A DNA stretch of 15,274 bases from PXAP01 sp964520585 (GCA_964520585.1 CAZFOO010000084.1:1-15274); one strand, 5' to 3'. Positions 1-7,915 are shown, counted from the first letter of the stretch. Notes: generated by a model not told the origin, from the sequence alone. Made by a program: numbers and translations.

Positions 1-34
1 AAATTCTCATTTTTTCCATATTTTTCTTTTTTAA

Positions 35-502
35 TTAATAAAAAATCCCGGAGGCGGTCTTGCTCCTACCGGTGGGTATATTGCAGGAAAACGAAAATAT
101 ATTGATTTAATTGCAAAAAGGCTTACCACACCGTCACTCGGCAAAGAAGTCGGCTCATATTTTGCAAGTTATCTGCCATTCTATCAAGGCTTATTTATAG
201 CGCCCTCAACAGTTATGAATGCGGTTAGAGGCAGTATACTGGCAAGCAAAGTTTTCAGCGATTTAGGGTATGAAACATTGCCACAAATAAACCAAGAGAT
301 AGGGGATATAATCTGCGCGATAAAGTTTAAAAATGAGGAAGAATTAATAAAATTTTGCCAAGCTATTCAAAAAGTTTCACCCGTTGACAGTTATGTTACA
401 CCTGTGCCATGGGATATGCCGGGATATAACCATCAGGTAATTATGGCTGCAGGAACTTTTGTTCAAGGCGCATCAATAGAATTAACAGCAGATGGGAAAT
501 GA
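35..502 (+). pseudogene. Truncated methionine gamma-lyase / aluminium-resistance family (PLP enzyme) fragment
   Basis: The frame opens after a TAA at 32-34 and reads LIKNPGGGLAPTGGYIAGKR, then PSLGKEVGSYF, YQGLFIAPSTV, KVSPVDSYVTPVPWDMPGY, and finally IMAAGTFVQGASIELTADGK before TGA. This run of motifs is characteristic of the PF06838 family (methionine gamma-lyase-like, annotated as aluminium-resistance protein), a fold-type-I PLP enzyme of roughly 400 residues. The Lys of LIKN is probably the PLP-binding lysine, by family knowledge. Only about 155 codons survive. Everything before LIKN (most of the large PLP domain) is missing, and the C-terminus stops at TADGK where relatives continue. The first ATG in frame (215) is internal. 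The piece has well-kept codons but no start, so I read it as a dead fragment left by a rearrangement. The right break lies at about 495-505, where it meets the opposite-strand asparagine-synthase-like fragment. Confidence 0.85.
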
Positions 503-504
503 TG

Positions 505-1056
505 ATATTCAGATTTAGCAGCAAGTTTTTGGGCAGTAATGTCTCCTGTCAACCTATAGGAAGCCCTTAAAACCTGGTCTCCGGTAGTACCAGTTACATT
601 AATATGATTATCAAACCCATTATTAATAAAATTATAATAAACTGCGGCATAAGTGTTTCGGTTAAAAACACTGTTGCTTTTAAATACATTAAGAAATTCT
701 TGTGGCGGATTATTATTGTCTAGTTCAACTGTATCATAATTCAATTTATACTTGCCAACAATTTTTCGTGGAATAAGAATATCGTTAATGTTTTTTTTAT
801 AAACATTCTGACTTACAAAAGTATAGAAATCTATCTCACCAATGATATCTTTCATAGACGATAACACCATTCTTGAATCCCATCCGCCTGTAAGCGATGA
901 ATGTAATTTAAATCGGTTTGCAGCACTCTTCAGGGTACCTCGCATAATTTCTGAAGCATATTCGATTGACTGATTTAGTGTTCTTTTCTCAGCAAAATTA
1001 CCCGGCCAAAATCTCTCAACCTGTTTATTAATGAGTTTATAATTGAAACAATGCAA
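505..1056 (-). pseudogene. Asparagine-synthase-like (PP-loop ATP pyrophosphatase) fragment
   Basis: The minus-strand frame reads VERFWPG, then LHSSLTGGWDSRMVLSS, then TGTTGDQVLRASYRLTGD. LTGGWDSR matches the SGGxDS PP-loop of asparagine-synthase-type ATP pyrophosphatases, and FxRFWP is the usual lead-in between the amidotransferase-like and synthase domains. Only about 180 codons are present, against roughly 550-650 for full proteins. The N-terminal domain and most of the C-terminal synthase domain are missing. The first codon available is a TTG at 1056, directly preceded by two stops. The frame formally runs on to 463, but its last ten or so codons are simply the antisense of the adjoining lyase fragment, so the true break is near 500. 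Such proteins often occur in surface-polysaccharide or peptide-modification loci, but the specific role here cannot be told. Confidence 0.75.
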
Positions 1057-1306
1057 CTATTATAAAAAGAATATGCGTTCATAAAATTCCATTTACATAT
1101 AATACGGCTCCTCAGAATAATGGTTCGTTTTTTGTTTTTTGCCAGAAAATATAGGTATTCTGGTTAAAACCTTGGAGGAATCTTTAGTTAATCTTTGAAA
1201 CCCATATTCTTTGGTCGCATTAATTTGCTGTCGGAGCAGTAAACTATAATACAATCTTGCTTAGATTAGAATCCTTCCAAAAATATGTATTTTTGCTTAT
1301 GTATAA
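1057..1306. other. Stop-broken remnant sequence between fragments
   Basis: No intact gene is present. On the minus strand, in the same reading frame as the asparagine-synthase-like fragment, a 55-codon open stretch runs from 1260 to 1093 (it includes EYGFQRLTKDSSKVLTRIP and ends PYYM-TAA). A further ten codons (MEFYERIFFL) follow before a TAA-TAG pair at 1057-1062. This may be the eroded upstream part of the same gene or a different remnant; I cannot assign it to a family. Confidence 0.35.
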
Positions 1307-1769
1307 TATATTTATATAATTTTTTCGCTTTTTCTGGTTATAATTGGATTTATTGCTTTAATTATGGGGGCGAACTGGTTAGTTGACGGAGCTTCGTCCT
1401 TAGGAAAAAAAGCATAATGTTTCTGATTTAGTAATCGGTCTTACGATTGTTTCATTTGTTACATCTGCTCCTGAACTTGTATTTAATTCTATTGCTGCAT
1501 TTAAGAAGAACAGTGATATTGCGATTGGAAATGTAATCGGCTCTAACATTTTCAATCTTTTGTTTATATTAATGGTAAGTTCCTTTATTAATCCTGTTGA
1601 ATTCAAATTAAGCTTTAATAGAGACATAATAATTTTGATTTCAGGTACTGTATTTCTTTATGGTTCTATGTATACAGGAGTCAAAAGAAAGTTAGACAGA
1701 TGGGAAGCGGCTTTGTTATTGTTATTTTATCTGTCTTTTACAATATTCGTTGACACCAATGAATTTTGA
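1307..1769 (+). pseudogene. Frameshifted C-terminal half of a Ca2+/Na+:cation antiporter (CaCA, YrbG-like)
   Basis: Two frames join at 1415. The first reads LVIIGFIALIMGANWLVDGA then SSLGKKA and hits TAA. The second, shifted by one base, continues NVSDLVIGLTIVSFVTSAPE, then SDIAIGNVIGSNIFNLLFIL, and ends in a hydrophobic tail with KLDRWEAALLLLFY. This is the order of one CaCA alpha-repeat (transmembrane helices around GTSxPE and GNxxGSNIFN). The short tail with RWE and a final helix points to the second (C-terminal) repeat. The single T at 1415 explains the frameshift. Two conserved glycines are also replaced: FGTSAPE is FVTSAPE, and the LG after FNLLFI is LM. The N-terminal repeat is absent and a stop lies at 1304-1306, so this is a decayed half-gene. 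Intact members exchange Ca2+ or Na+ across the inner membrane. Confidence 0.85.
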
Positions 1770-2025
1770 GAAATTAATTTTAGTACCTTGCAGAATTGTA
1801 TCCGCCGAATTACACTGTTCATGATTCAATTTGAGAAACTACCAGGGTAGAAGCATTACATAGAAGATTACTAATATCTGGTCACTCTGGCACTCGATAC
1901 CGAATCTCCTTTCTAGCAAAATCTTTTAAAAAAGGAAATAAGACATAACCGGCTGATGCAGTTCTACACCGACTGCTCGACGTGTCTTATAAACTGCTCA
2001 GAGTTCTATCTATCAACAACTGTTA
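1770..2025. other. Non-coding stretch, no identified gene
   Basis: I find no convincing gene. A short open frame on the minus strand (about 35 codons, including FPFLKDFARKEIRYRVPE) shows no motif. The matching arms ATAAGACA (1938-1945) and TGTCTTAT (1983-1990) form an 8-bp inverted repeat with a 37-base spacer, too weak to call a terminator for the esterase gene that ends at 2026. Confidence 0.3.
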
Positions 2026-2871
2026 TTATTCAATTTCTATTACTGGTTCCTGGTTTAAGTACCCAAGGGATTGCAGAAACTCATCAGCTTCAAAAACTGT
2101 TTTTCTATAATACTCAAAATTTTTATAATTAAAGAACCCGTGTCCCTCCCCTTCATATAAGTGAAGCTCACATCGGCTTTCAACCTTACTCATCACTACC
2201 TGATAATATTTAGCAGTTTCAACAGGTATCAGATGATCTTTCGTTCCTAAAAATATGATTGTTGGTGGTGCACCTTTTCTGATATTGTGAATAGGTGAAA
2301 AGTTTTTAAAATCATTGCCAATTCTATCATAACCATAACCCCCGGGACCGTTATCTATTACTGGATTAAAAAGCACCAGGGCATTGGGAATACAGCTTAC
2401 TGACATGTTATCTGTATTCTCATTATAATCATCTATTAATGCAGTTGCTGCCGCCAGATGCCCACCCGCAGAACCACCGGCTGCAACAATCTTTGAAGTA
2501 TCAATATGAAATATGTCAGCATGCTCTCTTATATACCGGATTGCCGATTTTGCATCTTTCAATGACTCAAATGGTGTGGTCTGATGTCTGTTTTTTACTC
2601 TGTAATCAACAAGGATACAAACCATATTTCTTCGCGAAAAATATTTGGCATGTGGCTCAAATTGCCCGACAGAACCGCCATTCCATCCACCTCCAAAATA
2701 AAAAACAATTGCAGGATATTTTTTTGCTGTATCGATTACTTCAGGATAATGAATTTCCATGAATAATTTTGTAGTATCAATATGCTTATATATCACCTGT
2801 TCTTGAGAGTAACCAAATGAATAAGCAATTAATGAAATCAATAATAGAATTAAAATGTGTTTTCTGTGCAT
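2026..2871 (-). CDS. Secreted alpha/beta-hydrolase esterase (acetyl/feruloyl-esterase-like)
   Basis: The protein has 281 residues with a signal peptide (K/R-rich start, hydrophobic 6-20, likely cleavage after about residue 22). The fold is that of the short-chain esterase/lipase group of alpha/beta hydrolases. It has an HGGG-like oxyanion motif as FGGGW (59-63), the nucleophile Ser134 in GGSAGG, the acid Asp212 in GTKDH and the base His244 in EGHGF. All three catalytic residues are present, so it should be active. Length and architecture fit Bacteroidota periplasmic esterases that remove acetyl or aryl esters from polysaccharides, but the substrate is not visible. The start is the ATG preceded by an A/T-rich stretch without a Shine-Dalgarno site. 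A 17-bp palindrome sits 12 bases upstream. The next gene upstream on the same strand begins at 3224, and the 110-base gap allows a separate promoter. Confidence 0.85.
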   Translation of the reverse strand: MHRKHILILLLISLIAYSFGYSQEQVIYKHIDTTKLFMEIHYPEVIDTAKKYPAIVFYFGGGWNGGSVGQFEPHAKYFSRRNMVCILVDYRVKNRHQTTPFESLKDAKSAIRYIREHADIFHIDTSKIVAAGGSAGGHLAAATALIDDYNENTDNMSVSCIPNALVLFNPVIDNGPGGYGYDRIGNDFKNFSPIHNIRKGAPPTIIFLGTKDHLIPVETAKYYQVVMSKVESRCELHLYEGEGHGFFNYKNFEYYRKTVFEADEFLQSLGYLNQEPVIEIE

Positions 2872-2882
2872 ATAATCAATTT

Positions 2883-2899
2883 TTTAATGACTCATTAAA
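2883..2899. promoter_or_regulatory. 17-bp palindrome just upstream of the esterase start
   Basis: TTTAATGA and TCATTAAA are perfect 8-base inverted arms around a single C. The site ends 12 bases before the ATG of the esterase gene. Symmetry with a one-base centre and this placement suit a dimeric regulator binding site. There is no adjacent T-run in the right orientation to make it a terminator, and no regulator gene lies nearby to name as the partner. Confidence 0.35.
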
Positions 2900-2981
2900 C
2901 AAAGTTTCGGATTAAGGGCTTAGGCTGCAGGGCTCGTACCAGAAGACTGTAGAGCTCACAAATGCTATACTTAGTAATTAA

Positions 2982-3224
2982 CTAATTATTCTTTAATCCA
3001 TCTCTATTAAAATTAGGTCGAAATTTTCTCCGTTCATTTGTTACAAACATTTTTCTCAATTGAAAATATATGATTGAACCTAAAACCGGAAAAAATAAAA
3101 CAGCCAAAAGCCAAACAGTTTTCATTATAGGATCTTTAAATCTTGACTTTGTAATGTCAAAAATTGCCCAAAACCATAAAAAAATGGTTAAAATAACTAA
3201 AAGGATAATTAATGTTGTCTCCAT
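2982..3224 (-). CDS. Small two-helix membrane protein, PLDc_N-type
   Basis: This 80-residue protein has one hydrophobic segment at about 4-22 and a second at about 37-55, the latter with KTVWLLAVLFFPVLGSIIYF. The W-LL-x-FFP-LG-IIYF pattern is typical of the PLDc_N domain (PF13396), first seen as the membrane anchor of cardiolipin-synthase-type phospholipase D proteins. It also occurs alone in many small Bacteroidota membrane proteins. There is no HKD catalytic domain, so it is not an enzyme by itself. A basic tail (RRKFRP) follows the second helix and by the positive-inside rule should be cytoplasmic. No partner is visible. The neighbours (esterase downstream, kinase upstream about 480 bases away) share its strand but give no functional hint. 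Confidence 0.7.
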   Translation of the reverse strand: METTLIILLVILTIFLWFWAIFDITKSRFKDPIMKTVWLLAVLFFPVLGSIIYFQLRKMFVTNERRKFRPNFNRDGLKNN

Positions 3225-3700
3225 AATTCTGCATTTTATGATCTAATTTATTTAATGTTGTCAAATTGCAAATTGAGTTAGAATGGCCGATTACTCCAAC
3301 AATTCCCTCGCATATCCGAATAACAGATTTTACTTATTTGGGTCCTCAGGTTAATAATTTTGTGTCTGTTGCCAGGGTAAGTTACAGATTCATAAGAATA
3401 ATCCAGGGATAAAATAACATTCATAACCAATTCTTCCTGTTATGGAGCCTGTAAAAACAGCCCACTTCTTCAATAAAATGCACATGATAAAGTCTTTCGT
3501 AAGCACAAAACCGCAAAAATTTAAAAACTTCTTTCCTGTAATATTTTTTTCCCATAAATGCCTCTTGCCAGGAGCATGGGGTTTAACCGGAGGATGTAGT
3601 TCAATACTAAATCCTGACAGGGTTTAGCAGATCACTCGTTATCCTCCATATTACGGACATGTGCTTTTTTATCTATTGTTAATTCCGATATTAATTTTAA
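3225..3700. other. Intergenic region with a possible barrel-protein tail remnant
   Basis: There is no intact gene between the small membrane protein and the kinase. On the plus strand an open frame from about 3242 to 3403, after a TGA, contains FTYLGPQVNNFVSVARVSYRF shortly before its stop. Alternating hydrophobic residues ending in Y-R-F resemble the last strand of an outer-membrane beta-barrel. It has no ATG at a sensible place, and its 5' part is cut off by the start of the opposite-strand gene. A plus-strand 61-codon frame at 3442-3627 shows no protein-like pattern and I do not call it. Confidence 0.3.
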
Positions 3701-6700
3701 TCATTTCCCGAAATACTTTTTTATCATCGACTGTAATTCGTTTTCCTTAATAGGTTTTGCTATATAGTCGTCACATCCCGATTCTATTGATTTCTCTCTG
3801 TCTCCCTTTTGGCCATAAGCTGTTTGCGCAATGATGATAACCTCATTGTTAAATTTCCTGATTTGCTTTGTGGCTTCGTATCCATCCATATCTGGCATGC
3901 GTAGATCCATTAATACCAGGTCCATGTCCGGATTATCACGGCAAGCTTCAACGGCTTCACCCCCTGTTCTTGCTTTAAAAACTTCTTTGGCAAACATTTT
4001 GACTGCTTCGTCCAGGAACATTTCCGATACTTCATCATCTTCTGTAATCAGTATTTTTAGTTTTATGACATCATCGTTTCTTTCTGAAGTCTTAAGTGGC
4101 CGGTCAATAACTTCTGCAGCCGGTTCAGCATTGTAAGGCAGGGTGAAATAAAATGTTGAGCCCTGGCCTTCTTCGCTTTCGACCCAAATTTTGCCGCCAA
4201 GCATTTCCATGTAAGCTTTGGTGATAGCCAAACCTAAACCTGCTCCCTGATATGCCATTTTATCAGTAATATCAGCCTGGATAAAACGGTCAAATATGGC
4301 TTCCTGCCTGTCTTTTGGAATGCCGATTCCAGTGTCTTTTACATAAAACTCCAGCTCGCCGGGCTTAGTGTCTGTTTTTAAATCGTAACCCAATTCGATT
4401 GAGCCTTCAGGTGTGTATTTTATGGCGTTTTTTACCAGGTTGGCAAGTATGGCATACAACTTTTCGCGGTCGGTTCTAATGATTGCTTCATCTGCAGGCA
4501 AGGTGTTTTTAAAAGAGAGATTCACACCTTTGGAGTCCGCTTCAGGCTTGAAGAAAGTATAAATATACTCGATTTGCTCCTTAATATTTGTCTCCTTCAT
4601 TTCGAGTTTCATCAGGCCGGCTTCTATTTTGGAAATGTCAACAATATCGTTAATAATGTTTAACATCCGCTTCCCGCTTTTCTCTATTATTCCAATGTAT
4701 TTCTGTTGATTCTCGCTTTTAAGATCTGGCTTTCTCAACAAATTGGCAAACCCGAGAATGCCATTCATTGGCGTCCGGATTTCATGCGACATATTGGCAA
4801 GGAAAGCGGATTTAAGCCGATCATTTTCTTCTGCTTTTTCTTTGGCTTTAATAAGTTCTTTTTCCGCTTTATTTCGTTCGGTGATATCATGTATTATAGA
4901 AAACAAAATATCCTTTCCTTCATAATGAATAGGTGTTGAATGGACCTCCACAGTCCTGACTTTACCATTTGAAAGTTTATGAGGGAAAATAAAATAGTTA
5001 CGATTCTTTTTTAATGCACTTAAACGTTCTTCTCTTATTTGATTTTGATTTAATTGATTAATATCCTGGATATACATTGAGCGTAATGTTAGCAAATCAT
5101 AGCCGTAAAATTCAACAGCCGATTTGTTAGCATCGACAATTATACCTGTATCTGGTTCAATCATAAGCATGATCGCACTATGGAGCTCAAACATGTTTCT
5201 GAAAAGTTTTTCGCTTTCTTCTGCTTTATCCTTGGCAATGATAAGTTCCTGTTCTGCTTTTCCTCTTTGCTTTACCTGCTCTTCCAGTTCATGTGTGTGT
5301 TTCTTTAAACTTGTATAATTTTTGACATTGTCGATGATATGTGCCGCTTGATTCGCAAATGCCTGAAGCATCTTGATATCATCGGATATAAAACTCCTGA
5401 GTGTTTCAATTGAAGATAAAATCAATACCCCTATAGACTTTCCCCTTATCATAATTGGCTGGTAAAGAATCGTTCTGAGCTTTCTCAGGTCAACAATCTT
5501 CTTTTCCTCAGATGTCAGTATAGCTGATAATGTATCCTTTATCAATACATGCTTGCCGGTTAGCAATGCTTTATTCAAATGCGGATGATTCTTTAAATAA
5601 GCATTTCGTAAATCATCAGGAAAATTATTAGGCAGATCCGGTGTTGTGTTGGAAAGTCTAATGGTTTCATCATCGCTTTTCAGGTAAACGGCCCCCGTGT
5701 CAAGCCCCACCAGCCTTATGGCATTGTCCACAATCATTTGCATGATCTCATCCTGATCAATAGTTGATGAAATTTTCTGGCTTATATCAAGCAAGGATTC
5801 AAGTCGTTGATTGCTTTTGCGCAATGCTTCTTCCGCCCTATTGCGCTCGGTAGTGTCGCGCGAAACACCACGCAGTCCAATGGGTTTTCCGTTTTTATCT
5901 CGTACGAAGCTAATATTTGATTCCAGCGGAACTATGCTGCCATCCTTTTTATAGTGTACTAATTCAACTATGCGGCTGCTGCCTTTTCTTACATGCTGGT
6001 TATTTTCTTTTTCCAGCTCTTTCTGAAGCAGTGGTAGCATAGTTTGTAAATTTTTAGGCGTTAATCTTTCTTCTAAGGATAGTTGCATATACTTTTCAAC
6101 GCTAAAGCCTAAAATATTATTAACAGACGGACTGACGTAGATGCTATTGAATTGCAGATCGGTTTCCCAAACAAGATCTGTCATGTTGTCGGTGATTGTT
6201 TTGAGCCTTATCTGTTCATTTATTACTTTTCTCTCATCATCTATCCGGCTCAGCAACATGCCTGTAAGGTCGGCATAAGTTTCGAGGGTTTCACGGTTAT
6301 TCAATTGGCTTCCACGTTTAAAACCCAGAGTGAAATCGCCAAGCATGATTGTTTTGCGGGTGGTTTTTACCACTGCAACCTGTCCGATATTAAATGTCTT
6401 GCTTAATAAGGAGATGATTTTCCCCGGAACTACTGTTTCGGTTAAATCGGTAAGCTTTTGAAAAACCGTAGTTTTTTGGTTGTCGATTTTTTTCTGCCGC
6501 ACGGGATCGTATTCCCATGTTTTGCCCCGAAAGTCGAAACCGAGAATAGAAATGGCTTTTTCGATATGTTTATTCAACCCCGAAAAAGCAATGGTTGAAA
6601 AATCGCGCCCGTTTACGTCAAATTTATTCAGCGCAGCATAGGCCGCGCCGGATATTTCCCGGGCTTTGTCTGCCACGTATTGAAGGTCGATGGTTTGTGC

Positions 6701-7105
6701 AGAAAAATTATTGAATGTGGCGGCAATATCTGAAAGGGACTTTTGCGCTGTGATATCAATGAAAAAGGTTGAGAAATAGTATTTTTGGTCAGAAAAGACA
6801 TACACCTTGTACCAACTGCCGAGTGTTTTAAAATATTGTTCAAACTCGCCTTTACCTCCATCTAGGGCAATGTTGCCATAGTATTGTATCCATTCGAAAT
6901 TGTTTTCCTGAATACCGGGTAGCACCTGGCAAACGGTTTTCCCGATTATTTCCCTGGCTTTTAGTCCGGTAATACGTTCAAAAGCGGTATTGACCTCAAG
7001 AATTTCATAAGTACTGGGTTTCCCCTGTTCATCAACAATAATTTTATGATGCGCATAGCCGAAAGGGAAGTTAGTAAGAATTGATTTGTAATTTATCTCA
7101 TCCAT
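3701..7105 (-). CDS. Hybrid sensor histidine kinase/response regulator (PAS-GAF-PAS-GAF-PAS-HisKA-HATPase-REC)
   Basis: The protein has 1134 residues and no signal peptide or transmembrane helix, so it is a cytoplasmic sensor. Domains in order are PAS (about 8-120), GAF (135-290), PAS (300-425), GAF (435-600), PAS (630-745), HisKA (765-830), HATPase (877-990) and a C-terminal receiver (1017-1132). Two charged helical linkers (about 600-635 and 745-765) look like signalling coiled coils. The H-box is FLANMSHEIRTPMNG with phospho-acceptor His774. ATP-binding motifs are the N-box around Asn893 (LVKNAIKYT), G1 DTGIGIP (924-930) and G2 GAGLGLA. The receiver has the acidic pair Asp1023/Asp1024, phospho-acceptor Asp1067 (LMDLRMPDMDGYEA), Thr1095 and Lys1117 (KPI), all intact. 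No DNA-binding domain or partner regulator is fused, so output probably passes to an unlinked phosphotransfer or response-regulator protein. The ligand is unknown. The SRPBCC gene upstream ends 79 bases before this start and may be co-transcribed. Confidence 0.93.
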   Translation of the reverse strand: MDEINYKSILTNFPFGYAHHKIIVDEQGKPSTYEILEVNTAFERITGLKAREIIGKTVCQVLPGIQENNFEWIQYYGNIALDGGKGEFEQYFKTLGSWYKVYVFSDQKYYFSTFFIDITAQKSLSDIAATFNNFSAQTIDLQYVADKAREISGAAYAALNKFDVNGRDFSTIAFSGLNKHIEKAISILGFDFRGKTWEYDPVRQKKIDNQKTTVFQKLTDLTETVVPGKIISLLSKTFNIGQVAVVKTTRKTIMLGDFTLGFKRGSQLNNRETLETYADLTGMLLSRIDDERKVINEQIRLKTITDNMTDLVWETDLQFNSIYVSPSVNNILGFSVEKYMQLSLEERLTPKNLQTMLPLLQKELEKENNQHVRKGSSRIVELVHYKKDGSIVPLESNISFVRDKNGKPIGLRGVSRDTTERNRAEEALRKSNQRLESLLDISQKISSTIDQDEIMQMIVDNAIRLVGLDTGAVYLKSDDETIRLSNTTPDLPNNFPDDLRNAYLKNHPHLNKALLTGKHVLIKDTLSAILTSEEKKIVDLRKLRTILYQPIMIRGKSIGVLILSSIETLRSFISDDIKMLQAFANQAAHIIDNVKNYTSLKKHTHELEEQVKQRGKAEQELIIAKDKAEESEKLFRNMFELHSAIMLMIEPDTGIIVDANKSAVEFYGYDLLTLRSMYIQDINQLNQNQIREERLSALKKNRNYFIFPHKLSNGKVRTVEVHSTPIHYEGKDILFSIIHDITERNKAEKELIKAKEKAEENDRLKSAFLANMSHEIRTPMNGILGFANLLRKPDLKSENQQKYIGIIEKSGKRMLNIINDIVDISKIEAGLMKLEMKETNIKEQIEYIYTFFKPEADSKGVNLSFKNTLPADEAIIRTDREKLYAILANLVKNAIKYTPEGSIELGYDLKTDTKPGELEFYVKDTGIGIPKDRQEAIFDRFIQADITDKMAYQGAGLGLAITKAYMEMLGGKIWVESEEGQGSTFYFTLPYNAEPAAEVIDRPLKTSERNDDVIKLKILITEDDEVSEMFLDEAVKMFAKEVFKARTGGEAVEACRDNPDMDLVLMDLRMPDMDGYEATKQIRKFNNEVIIIAQTAYGQKGDREKSIESGCDDYIAKPIKENELQSMIKKYFGK

Positions 7106-7184
7106 ATCTTCATTCTCTTAGGCTTCTCCTGTTATTGGTTGTAAAGTTGGTTTTACCATCGGCTACAACATTTGGGCATATGAT

Positions 7185-7628
7185 TTATTTCTTTTTATTA
7201 TTTTTTTCGACCTGTTCCTTCAGGGCGAGATTCATCTGATGGTAACCCGCCTCAGTTTTTTTTATCATACCACCCATAAATAAAACCATCGGACCCATAA
7301 ATCTTTCAATCTGTCGAAACCGTGTCTTTCCATCAGGAATAGATTCAAAAAGAAAAGTATGGTCGCCCCGATAAATAATCTTAAGGAAACTTCCTCCCCA
7401 GACTATTGTTTCAATTGGTCTAATATCGAAAACCTCCGGATTAAATATCATCGGTTTTAATCCCGGTGGCACAACCTTTATGCAAATACGTTCACCAACC
7501 TTAAGATTTCCTTCGACTATTGGAATAAAATCATTCCAGGATTCCCATGAGTTGAAATCCACAATTGCTGACCACACTTCTTCTGGAGGTGCATCAATAT
7601 CTATCGATGTATCTATAATCCGATACAT
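7185..7628 (-). CDS. SRPBCC-family (polyketide cyclase/START-like) protein
   Basis: This 147-residue protein fits the Bet v1/START-like SRPBCC fold, which forms a hydrophobic ligand pocket. The N-terminal strand and helix IDAPPEEVWSAIVDFNSWESW (11-31) is the signature start. The central HTFLFESIPDGKTRFRQIERF (90-110) is the usual beta-hairpin, and a long C-terminal helix (about 118-142) ends in a lysine-rich tail. Length is normal for the single-domain family. Members bind or transform small hydrophobic molecules or act as uncharacterised stress proteins; nothing here identifies the ligand. The ATG at 7628 was chosen because it starts just before the fold, but the same frame stays open for 53 codons upstream without an ATG or TTG. 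The gene lies on the same strand as the hybrid kinase downstream. Confidence 0.8.
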   Translation of the reverse strand: MYRIIDTSIDIDAPPEEVWSAIVDFNSWESWNDFIPIVEGNLKVGERICIKVVPPGLKPMIFNPEVFDIRPIETIVWGGSFLKIIYRGDHTFLFESIPDGKTRFRQIERFMGPMVLFMGGMIKKTEAGYHQMNLALKEQVEKNNKKK

Positions 7629-7780
7629 TAATCCAGTACTATTTTTCTTGTTCTTAGCTTCATATTCAAAAATGGTATTTAGTCCAGACCACCTTCCTGC
7701 AAAACTTGCAAATAATATTGTTGTTGCTAAAGTAGAAATAATTTGGCTTTGAAATTGCGTTGTAAATATTATATTATAGT

Positions 7781-7915
7781 TTAAGATTCATTATTTTTTA
7801 TCGTATTGACATTTAGGAGATTATCTTTTGTCACTTCCTGGCTTTTATTACCTGTATTCATGTTTTTGAGCAGACCAGAAAATCGCTCCCTCAACCAGGA
7901 AATTATTTTATACAT
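7781..7915 (-). CDS. Possible small protein of 44 residues
   Basis: The frame starts at ATG 7915 with MYKIISWLRERFSGLLKNMN, followed by a polar Asn/Lys-rich tail and TAA. The first 18 residues could form an amphipathic helix. It lies upstream of the SRPBCC gene on the same strand. It has no recognised family, no ribosome-binding site (normal for this group), and is short enough to be open by chance or to be the tail of a lost gene. Confidence 0.2.
   Translation of the reverse strand: MYKIISWLRERFSGLLKNMNTGNKSQEVTKDNLLNVNTIKNNES

Noticed and set aside
463..504. C-terminal extension of the asparagine-synthase-like frame
   Set aside because: It is simply the antisense of the adjoining lyase fragment.
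1938..1990. 8-bp inverted repeat ATAAGACA / TGTCTTAT
   Set aside because: The 37-base spacer and the lack of any linked element make it unconvincing as IS ends or a terminator.
2971..2985. TTAGT and ACTAA arms overlapping the stop of the small membrane protein gene
   Set aside because: Five-base AT-only arms occur often by chance in DNA this AT-rich; no T-run for a terminator.
3442..3627. 61-codon plus-strand frame
   Set aside because: It has no start context, motif or hydrophobic pattern and lies in AT-rich intergenic DNA.
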